From: Bryobacteraceae bacterium | GTDB lineage: Bacteria > Acidobacteriota > Terriglobia > Bryobacterales > Bryobacteraceae | Direction of reading: 5' to 3' | Assembly: GCA_023384675.1 (NCBI GenBank) | Contig: JAHDVK010000033.1 | Location: 1-60,059, forward strand | DNA: 60,059 bases | In this document: positions 54,347 to 60,059 of the stretch, piece by piece | Layout of the letters: each line of letters opens with the position of its first letter | How positions within the stretch are numbered: position 1 is the stretch's first letter | Position numbers and translations under genes: made by a program | Notes under the pieces: model-generated | What the model was told of the DNA's origin: nothing | Databases searched by the model: none | The model's input: the letters and a program-made list of their open reading frames with translations, nothing else

Positions 54347-55120
54347 ATGAAACTCACCCTGAATATCTGGCGCCAGAAAGGCCCCAACCACCCGGGCCGC
54401 ATGGTGAAGTACGAGATGCCCAACGTCGACGAGCATATGTCGTTCCTTGAAATGCTCGACGTGCTGAATGAAGATCTCATCCATAAAGGCGAAGAACCCG
54501 TCACTTTCGAGCACGACTGCCGCGAGGGCATCTGCGGCTGCTGCGGGTTCATGATCAACGGCCTGCCCCACGGCCCGCAGCGCGGCACCACCGTCTGCCA
54601 GCTCCACATGCGGCAGTTCCACGACGGCGAGGAGCTCTGGATCGAGCCTTTCCGCGCGAAAGCCTTCCCCGTACTCAAGGACCTGATGGTGGACCGCGGC
54701 TCCTTCGACCGCATCATCGCCGCGGGCGGCTATGTGTCCGTCAACACCGGTTGTTTCGTCGACGGCAACGCCATCCCCATCGAAAAGCAGAACGCCGAGA
54801 TGGCGATGGACGCCGCCGCCTGCATCGGCTGCGGCGCCTGCGTCGCTTCCTGCCCGAACGCCTCGGCCTCGCTGTTCACTGCAGCCAAAATCGCCCATCT
54901 CGGCCTTCTGCCCCAGGGCCAGGCCGAACGCGACCGCCGCGCCGTCCGCATGGTCGCCCAGATGATGGAGGAGAGCTTTGGTTATTGCACCAATACCGGC
55001 GAATGCGAAGCGCTCTGCCCCAAGGGCGTCAAGATCGAAAACATCGCCCGCATGAACCGCGACTACCTCAAAGCGGCCATCACTTACCGGGAGGAGAGCG
55101 CCCCCGCCGGCGGCTCGTAA
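54347..55120 (+). CDS. sdhB: Succinate dehydrogenase iron-sulfur subunit
   Basis: This 257-residue electron-transfer subunit has the plant-type [2Fe-2S] site ([11 protein letters not shown]...CQLHMRQF), the [4Fe-4S] site ([13 protein letters not shown]) and the final cluster site ([14 protein letters not shown]). It passes electrons from SdhA to the heme/quinone site of SdhC. The start lies 17 nt after sdhA with GAGAGG upstream. The sdhCAB order is intact, and heme A synthase follows after 15 nt. Confidence 0.97.
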   Translation: MKLTLNIWRQKGPNHPGRMVKYEMPNVDEHMSFLEMLDVLNEDLIHKGEEPVTFEHDCREGICGCCGFMINGLPHGPQRGTTVCQLHMRQFHDGEELWIEPFRAKAFPVLKDLMVDRGSFDRIIAAGGYVSVNTGCFVDGNAIPIEKQNAEMAMDAAACIGCGACVASCPNASASLFTAAKIAHLGLLPQGQAERDRRAVRMVAQMMEESFGYCTNTGECEALCPKGVKIENIARMNRDYLKAAITYREESAPAGGS

Positions 55121-55135
55121 ACCCCCGCTATAGCC

Positions 55136-56017
55136 ATGACCGCCCACGCTTCCTCACGCTTCACCCGCTTCGCGTGGGCTGTTCTTGGCTACAACATCCT
55201 CGTCATCCTGTGGGGCGCGTTCGTGCGGGCCACCGGATCGGGCGCGGGGTGCGGCAGCCATTGGCCCCTCTGCAACGGCGAAGTCCTGCCCCGCGCGCCC
55301 GAAATCGGCACCATCATCGAATTCACCCACCGTTTGACCAGCGGCCTCGCGCTTGTGGCCGTGCTTGTGATGATGGTGTGGGCCTTCCGCATCTACCCGA
55401 AACGCCACCGCGTGCGCCGCGCCGCCTTCTGGTCGTTGATCATTATTCTGATCGAAGCGCTATTGGGCGCGGGCATCGTGCTGCTTGAATACGTTGAGGC
55501 CAATCAAAGCTGGGGCCGGGCGGCGTATCTGTGCGCGCATCTGACGAATACGCTGCTGCTGGTGTCGGCGCTGGCGCTCACGGCGTGGTTCTCGCAAAGT
55601 GCGCAGAATTTGCGTTTTTGGCCCCTTCCAAGGCGGTTTTTTGCCGCTTTTTGCGTGCTTTTGCTGGCCTGTACGACGGGCGCGATCGCGGCGCTCGGCG
55701 ACACCGTTTTCCCCGCCGAATCGCTCGCCCAGGGCATCCGCGCCGAGTTCTCCTCGGATTCCCCCGCGCTGCTGCGTCTGCGCCTGCTGCATCCGGTGGT
55801 GGCGATCGGCGCAGCCATCTATTTGTTTTCAATCGGTTATCTGTTCAGAACCGCCGTGGCGGGGCGCTGGGTGCTGGCGCTGACCGTGATTCAAACCATC
55901 GCCGGAGTGGTGAACGTGGTGCTGCTCGCACCCGTCTGGATGCAGCTTTTCCACCTGTTTCTCGCGGTTTTGCTGTGGCTGGCGCTTTTGCGGCTTTCGC
56001 TTCAATCGAGCAGGTGA
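55136..56017 (+). CDS. ctaA: Heme A synthase (CtaA/COX15 family)
   Basis: This 293-residue membrane enzyme converts heme O to heme A for aa3-type cytochrome oxidase. It has eight predicted membrane spans. The family signature GAGCGSHWPLCNG (Cys pair) is near residue 40. A heme-ligand block EFTHRLTSGL and a second His-containing CAHLTNTLL follow. It lies directly after sdhB, so respiratory genes are grouped. The 3' end overlaps the convergent DHDPS-like gene by 16 nt. Confidence 0.94.
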   Translation: MTAHASSRFTRFAWAVLGYNILVILWGAFVRATGSGAGCGSHWPLCNGEVLPRAPEIGTIIEFTHRLTSGLALVAVLVMMVWAFRIYPKRHRVRRAAFWSLIIILIEALLGAGIVLLEYVEANQSWGRAAYLCAHLTNTLLLVSALALTAWFSQSAQNLRFWPLPRRFFAAFCVLLLACTTGAIAALGDTVFPAESLAQGIRAEFSSDSPALLRLRLLHPVVAIGAAIYLFSIGYLFRTAVAGRWVLALTVIQTIAGVVNVVLLAPVWMQLFHLFLAVLLWLALLRLSLQSSR

Positions 56018-56976
56018 GGATAGGCCGCGAGTACGCGGTCGATCTCTTCCATCTGCCCCGGCGAGAGGTCTTCCGCAGGGTTCAGGCACCAGCGGCCTTC
56101 CATAAGTCCTTGACGCCGAAGCACTTCGTGGATGCCGGCGATGCAGCCGTGGAAATGGTTGGCGACGTCGAACAGCGCGCCGTTCAGGTCGGTGAGTTGC
56201 GCATTCAGCGCGAGCATGAGCGAAGGATGCGTTTTGCCTTCGTGGACGCGGCGCAGGATTTCGACGGCGCGTTTCGTGCCCACGGCCCACTGGCCGAGGA
56301 GCCCGCCCACCACGCGTAAAGTCTTGCCGTTAAAGGTGAAAGGCGTGATCAGGTCGGCGATGATGTTGTCGTCGTTCCCAGTATAAAGTGCGATTTCCCC
56401 CGGCCGGTCCGAGGCCGCCACGCCGCGGATCACATCCAGCGTCTGGTAGCGGTTGAACGGCGCCATTTTGATTGCGACCAGGTTTTCGATGTCCGCCGCC
56501 TTGCGCCAGAACTCGTAGGGCAGGAGGCGTCCGCCGACCGCGGGTTGCAGATAGAAGCCCACGACGGGCATCACGGAAGCGACATCGCGCACATGGGCCA
56601 CGAGTTCGTCCAAAGTCGCCGTTTTGAGCGCGGAAAGGCTCAAAAGCGCGGCATTATAGCCCGTTTTTGCCGCTAATTCGGCCTCTTTGAGGGCTTGTTC
56701 GCGCGCGCCGCAGACGCCCGCGATCATTACCATGCCGGCATCGCGGGTCTCCTCGATGGCCATACGCAGCACGGTTTCGAGCAGGTTGAATTGCGGGTCG
56801 CGGATCTCGAACTGCGTCGTGTGCACGGCGACGGCGATTCCGCCCGCGCCCGCATCGCGGTAATAGCGCGTGAGCTTACGCTGGCGGGCTTCATCGAGCT
56901 TTCGTTCCGCGTTGAGGCAGAGCGGGTGGGCGGGGATTACGAGGCCCGCGCGCAGGCGGGCCAGCCAGTCGGACAT
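56002..56976 (-). CDS. Dihydrodipicolinate-synthase-family aldolase
   Basis: This 324-residue TIM-barrel protein matches the DHDPS/N-acetylneuraminate lyase superfamily. The likely Schiff-base Lys is in VAIKMAPFNRY. Supporting residues are in VVGFYLQPAVGG (Tyr). The usual GTTGE substrate-loop motif is replaced by AVAVHTTQFEI, so this is probably a sugar-acid aldolase or dehydratase and not DapA. GGGAGG lies upstream of the ATG. It follows the epimerase gene by 3 nt. Both are likely parts of one sugar pathway. Confidence 0.88.
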   Translation of the reverse strand: MSDWLARLRAGLVIPAHPLCLNAERKLDEARQRKLTRYYRDAGAGGIAVAVHTTQFEIRDPQFNLLETVLRMAIEETRDAGMVMIAGVCGAREQALKEAELAAKTGYNAALLSLSALKTATLDELVAHVRDVASVMPVVGFYLQPAVGGRLLPYEFWRKAADIENLVAIKMAPFNRYQTLDVIRGVAASDRPGEIALYTGNDDNIIADLITPFTFNGKTLRVVGGLLGQWAVGTKRAVEILRRVHEGKTHPSLMLALNAQLTDLNGALFDVANHFHGCIAGIHEVLRRQGLMEGRWCLNPAEDLSPGQMEEIDRVLAAYPHLLD

Positions 56977-56979
56977 GGA

Positions 56980-57972
56980 CTAAAACCTCCCATCGCGGAC
57001 CTGGAATTTCGTGGGTTTGCCGAGCAGGCGGCCGCCTTCGGCGATCCAGTCCGCGATCCAATCGAGCATCTGGTCCACGCTCACCGTGGGCGGGCCGAAC
57101 ATCCGGTGGCAGAGCGAGGCGTTATTGAGCAGGGCGGTTTTCGCCGGTTCTGACGTGAAAATCGGCGTTTTTTGCAGCCGGGAAGCGAGTTTTTGCGCGA
57201 TTTCGCGCACTTCGAGCGTTTCCGGACCGGTGAGATTCAGCACGAACGGCGGCGCAGCGCAGTGGGCGAGCGAGCGGTAGCAGACCGAGTTCGCGTCGCC
57301 CTGCCAGATCACGTTGACATAGCCCATGCTCAGGTCGATGGGCTCTTCGTTGAAGATCTTGGTGGCGAGATCGACGAGCACGCCGTAGCGCGTTTCGCAG
57401 GCGTAGTTGAGGCGCAGGAGCGTGACGGGCGTGCCGTAGGTGCGGGCAGCGTAGTCGAACATGCGTTCGCGGCCCATGGCGCTCCAGGCGTATTCGCCGA
57501 CCGGGTCCATGGGGGTCTGCTCGGTGGCGCCGCCGGACTCGACGGGCACGAGCGGATAGACGTTGCCGGTGGAGAAACTGACGATGCGCGAAGCGCGGTA
57601 GCGGCGAGCGACGAGCGCGGGCAGCAGCACGTTGGCGGCCCAGGTTTCCGAGGGATTGTCAGTGGAGCCGAACTTGCGCGCGGCGAGGTAGAGCACGTTG
57701 GGGGCATCGGGCAGGGTGTCGAGGGCGCCGGGCGCGAGCATGTCGCAGCGGATGTGTTCGACGCCTTCGATCTCGAGCGCGCCGCGCGAGACGGTGATCA
57801 CCCTGGCGTGGTTTCCGGCTGCATCCATGGCGCGGCGGATGCGGCGGGCAAGCGAGGGACCCATTTTGCCGGCGGCGCCGAGCAGGAGGATATCGCCATC
57901 GAGGCTCCGGGCTGATTCGACGTCGGCGGCGGAAGGGGTACTGAGGAGGTCTTCGAGTTGTGCTTCGGTCAC
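56980..57972 (-). CDS. NAD-dependent epimerase/dehydratase (extended SDR)
   Basis: This 330-residue protein has the Rossmann motif LLLGAAGKMGPSLA, then FSTGNVYP and a YAWSAMGRERM block where extended SDRs have YxxxK; here the position of Lys is Arg, so catalysis by the classic Tyr/Lys pair is uncertain. C-terminal residues resemble the UDP-sugar epimerase-fold substrate domain. I chose the GTG at 57972, since a TACAAT element lies 7 nt upstream; this looks leaderless. The DHDPS-like gene follows with a 3-nt gap. Confidence 0.83.
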   Translation of the reverse strand: MTEAQLEDLLSTPSAADVESARSLDGDILLLGAAGKMGPSLARRIRRAMDAAGNHARVITVSRGALEIEGVEHIRCDMLAPGALDTLPDAPNVLYLAARKFGSTDNPSETWAANVLLPALVARRYRASRIVSFSTGNVYPLVPVESGGATEQTPMDPVGEYAWSAMGRERMFDYAARTYGTPVTLLRLNYACETRYGVLVDLATKIFNEEPIDLSMGYVNVIWQGDANSVCYRSLAHCAAPPFVLNLTGPETLEVREIAQKLASRLQKTPIFTSEPAKTALLNNASLCHRMFGPPTVSVDQMLDWIADWIAEGGRLLGKPTKFQVRDGRF

Positions 57973-58404
57973 TGAGGCGATTGTATCGAAGAGGGGGCGT
58001 GGGCGAGAGCCTGCCGGTTGATGGTCCGCAGGCCATTCTGGAAGCCGCAGGTCCTGGTGTTGGACCAACTACTGCGCGCGAGCGCCAACACCGTTCTACA
58101 TAGTAAGGTGGTTGGGTATACTGTCCCCGAAACCCGAAACCCCAACAAACGCGGACCGAAGCCCAAACCAGCCACCCGCACGGCCACCGCTCAAGGAGTA
58201 TAGTGATTGAGTGTCCCCGAAATTCGAAATTCCACGCTAGCTGAAGGTGAGGTCGCGGATGTCGTCGTACCGCTAACAAACAATGATGAAAGGGAGTGAT
58301 TGTGCCCTCAAAGATGGTTGGAGAGCCGACAGTGTCTTTACCGGCATTCTTCTTATAACGATCGCAACACTTGCCTTCATGAGGCATAACCTATCGGTGT
58401 TTTG
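57973..58404. other. Intergenic region with transposase remnant
   Basis: No intact gene is seen. The stretch carries a decayed tail of the RAYT element (58119-58214). The remaining part to 58404 is clearly lower in GC than the rest of the window and precedes the outer-membrane protein gene. Confidence 0.6.
58119..58214 (+). pseudogene. Decayed 3' end of a RAYT element
   Basis: From 58119 the sequence TACTGTCCCCGAAACCC is the exact reverse complement of 59237-59253 (left edge of the intact element). From about 58143 the DNA matches 59944-60017, the 3' end of the intact transposase and its terminal GTGATTGAGTGT. Translated, it gives NKRGPKPKPATRTATAQGV before a stop, near-identical to the intact C-terminus. 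It is a remnant of a second copy. Confidence 0.8.
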
Positions 58405-59049
58405 ATGAGAAGGAGGCTTATTTTGGGAGCCACAATATTAAAACAAATTGCAGCAACGGCGTTGATATTTCTTTTCTGCACCAAAGTGTTTGCCCAGAGG
58501 GTGTCTATTGGAGTGGTGGCAGGTGGGTACGGGAATTCTGACTTCGTTTCGCATTATCATCCTACGCCAGGCTTTAATCCCAGTATCGCAATATCTGGCT
58601 CAGGCGGATATATTGTTGGGCCCACGCTCGAAGTTCGTTTCGTGGGGGGCCTGTCTCTAGTTGCAGATGCACTTTACAAACCGCTGCATTATGAACAATC
58701 CGCAACTTTTCACGCAGACGGTAGTATAGGGTTCGCGCCAGCCACTGTAGTGACTTGGCAGTTTCCGCTCTTGGCAAAGTATCGGTTCTCGTCTGGGAGG
58801 GTGCAGCCATTCCTGGAGGGTGGTCCGGCATTTCGCACAGCGGGTAATCTGAACACGACGAACCCTTCGAACCGCGGTGTAAGTGCCGGATTAGGCTTCG
58901 AAGGCGGCTGGCGAGCGCTTTCCCTCGCGCCGAGCATTCGTTACACTCGATGGGCAAGAGATCGATTCCCTTGGTCCCACGATGTCCAGACCCGTTCGGA
59001 CCAGGTGGAATTCCAATTCCGCGTTCTTTGGAGCGGAATGCGAAAGTAA
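58405..59049 (+). CDS. Outer-membrane beta-barrel protein
   Basis: This product of up to 214 residues has a signal peptide (ILKQIAATALIFLFCTKVFAQ) and a mature part made of alternating strands (RVSIGVVAGGYG, LEVRFVGGLSLVADALY, LAKYRFSSGRVQPFLEGGPAF), typical of small OmpA/OmpW-like barrels. AGGAGG at 58411-58416 lies 6 nt before an in-frame TTG at 58423, which may be the true start; ATG at 58405 has no ribosome site. Its GC content is visibly lower than the neighbours and codons such as ATA and TTT are common. It lies between two RAYT-related sequences, so acquisition by transfer is likely. Confidence 0.78.
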   Translation: MRRRLILGATILKQIAATALIFLFCTKVFAQRVSIGVVAGGYGNSDFVSHYHPTPGFNPSIAISGSGGYIVGPTLEVRFVGGLSLVADALYKPLHYEQSATFHADGSIGFAPATVVTWQFPLLAKYRFSSGRVQPFLEGGPAFRTAGNLNTTNPSNRGVSAGLGFEGGWRALSLAPSIRYTRWARDRFPWSHDVQTRSDQVEFQFRVLWSGMRK

Positions 59050-59132
59050 CTTGGAGGGACGCTTGGTAATGGAAGATGATTATGCAGGGAATCTGACGGG
59101 TTTCGGGGACATTCATGATAGGTATCTGTCAA

Positions 59133-59208
59133 GGAAAACGGAGATTTCCTGTGCGATTCCCTCTGGGAACCGTCATCGTCATCTGGGGGAGGCATTCTGG
59201 GGAGCGAT
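59133..59208 (+). repeat. 76-nt dispersed repeat, copy B
   Basis: Same length and orientation as 55-130 with about 80 % identity by eye and no gaps. It begins AAGGAAAACGGAGATTTCCT, which can form a 6-bp hairpin, and then carries TTCCC-TCT-GGGAA. It ends 6 nt before the REP-like hairpin at 59214. Confidence 0.75.
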
Positions 59209-59213
59209 GAGAA

Positions 59214-59239
59214 CCCCGAAACCCCCAAGGGTTTCGGGG
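59214..59239. repeat. REP-like hairpin upstream of RAYT gene
   Basis: CCCCGAAACCC and GGGTTTCGGGG make a perfect 11-bp stem with a CCAA loop. Related GGTTTCGGGGACA blocks occur at 59099-59111 and 59239-59250. RAYT proteins process such palindromes, so this is a likely substrate. Confidence 0.75.
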
Positions 59240-59247
59240 TTTCGGGG

Positions 59248-60022
59248 ACAGTACACTCAATCACTTTTCTTGAGAGGATCTCCCTGCGGCGGGCACTTCT
59301 TTTGCATATGGCTCGCATCGCTCGACTCGTCATTCCCGGCGCCGCTCACCATGTCACCCAGCGCGGCAACAACCGCAAGCAGGTCTTCTTCTCCAACCAG
59401 GATTACCTGCTCTACCTCCGGCTCTTCAAGGACTATGCCGCGCGCTATCACCTATCCCTGATGGGTTACTGCCTCATGCCGAATCATGTTCACCTGATCG
59501 TCATTCCTCAAGAGGCCGACTCGCTCGCTCGCACTCTCGGCCGCACCCATGCCGACTACGCCCGCGCCGCCAATATCCAGGCGCGCACCACCGGCCATTT
59601 CTGGCAAGCAAGGTTCTACTCCTGCCCGATGGATGAACTCCATCAATGGTTTGCCCTGGCCTATGTGGAACGCAACCCCCTGCGCGCCGGTCTCGTCGCC
59701 GACCCCGCCCGCTACCTTTGGTCGAGCGCTCCCGCCCGTTTTGGCGGACTTGATGCCTCCACCATCCTGGACCAGTCGCTCTGGCAATCCTGCTATGACC
59801 AGGAGGCCTGGCGGGCTATCCTCACAGCACTATCCCGCGATGAAGCCCTGGAGAAGCGCATCCGGGATTCCACCCGCACCGGCCGGCCCCTGGGCGACGA
59901 ATCCTTCCTCGCCCGGCTCGAATCGACCTACCCGCACATCCGTCCAAACAAACGCGGCCCGAAGCCCCAATCAGCCACCCGCGCAGTTACCGCCCAAGGA
60001 GTAAAGTGATTGAGTGTACTGT
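59248..60022 (+). mobile_element. RAYT element with 20-nt terminal inverted repeats
   Basis: ACAGTACACTCAATCACTTT at 59248-59267 is the perfect reverse complement of AAAGTGATTGAGTGTACTGT at 60003-60022. The repeats bracket one transposase gene. The right repeat overlaps the transposase stop codon. The left repeat continues into a G-rich REP-like block, while the right one passes into non-repeat DNA. Confidence 0.85.
59308..60009 (+). CDS. REP-associated tyrosine transposase (RAYT, IS200-like Y1 family)
   Basis: This 233-residue single-strand DNA transposase has the HUH-type motif CLMPNHVHLIV (two His) and the downstream segment YVERNPLRAGL, which includes the region of the catalytic Tyr in this family. 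N-terminal RLVIPGAAHHVTQRGNNR is the family hallmark. The ATG at 59308 is chosen over an upstream TTG because the conserved domain starts there. Its C-terminus (RGPKPQSATRAV) is repeated in the decayed copy at 58143-58203. It seems intact and may be active. RAYTs act on REP palindromes and are usually not classic selfish insertion sequences. Confidence 0.93.
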   Translation: MARIARLVIPGAAHHVTQRGNNRKQVFFSNQDYLLYLRLFKDYAARYHLSLMGYCLMPNHVHLIVIPQEADSLARTLGRTHADYARAANIQARTTGHFWQARFYSCPMDELHQWFALAYVERNPLRAGLVADPARYLWSSAPARFGGLDASTILDQSLWQSCYDQEAWRAILTALSRDEALEKRIRDSTRTGRPLGDESFLARLESTYPHIRPNKRGPKPQSATRAVTAQGVK

Positions 60023-60059
60023 TTGAATGCATAGGTAGGGGAGGGTTGGGACCCTCCTT

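Overview
The window looks like a chromosomal segment from a high-GC, Gram-negative, free-living bacterium, most probably an acidobacterium of the Solibacter/Bryobacter type. The grounds are inference from gene content: two very large Oar-like TonB-dependent receptors with an N-terminal carboxypeptidase-regulatory-like domain, four formylglycine-type sulfatases, tandem secreted FAD oxidoreductases, a DUF2961 (GH172-type) protein, a Bacteroides-type SdhCAB complex and an acidobacterial-style N-terminal regulator domain. No rRNA, CRISPR array or prophage is visible.

Layout. 1-927 has no convincing gene. 928-8803 is a glycan-type locus: sulfatase, convergent beta-propeller protein, TonB receptor with a clear promoter, second sulfatase. 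8804-10599 is decayed accessory DNA: a fragment of an AbiEii-like nucleotidyltransferase toxin, an unknown remnant, then an intact HicB-HicA toxin-antitoxin pair. 10942-12152 carries tRNA-Thr, a Rieske ferredoxin and MutM. 12153-16022 (minus) is a hydrogenase operon: tetraheme cytochrome c, Tat-exported small subunit, large subunit, maturation protease and a CBS protein. 16232-21702 holds a secreted unknown, a secreted endonuclease/phosphatase-fold protein, a NarX/NarL-like two-component system, a tiny secreted Lys/Pro-rich peptide and a GIDE-like membrane protein. 21806-26536 is a second carbohydrate cluster (sulfatase, cupin, GH5-like, GH172-like).

26836-33636 has a glycosyltransferase and a tight Hsp70-like/cyclase/SDR/matrixin cluster. 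33781-43829 (minus) is the most striking block: TonB receptor, three FAD-dependent oxidoreductases and a sulfatase, apparently one transcription unit, with a divergent membrane-anchored regulator-like gene (43914) and an overlapping 36-residue membrane peptide. 45317-51515 contains tRNA-Ser, a sugar-phosphate transferase, tRNA-Gly, a zinc-ribbon membrane protein, ThuA and a purple-acid-phosphatase-like enzyme. 51705-56017 is respiratory: SdhC, SdhA, SdhB and heme A synthase. 56002-57972 is an epimerase/DHDPS-like aldolase pair. 58119-60022 is mobile DNA: a REP-associated tyrosine transposase (RAYT) with 20-nt inverted ends and a REP-like hairpin, plus a decayed copy of its tail, bracketing a lower-GC outer-membrane protein gene.

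Together the genes suggest a cell that imports or processes sulfated and oxidised glycan fragments (sulfatases, glycosidase folds, TonB receptors, secreted FAD enzymes), respires aerobically (Sdh, heme A), and may oxidise H2 in the periplasm. A 76-nt repeat present at both ends of the window (55-130 and 59133-59208) is linked to the RAYT region and is unexplained.
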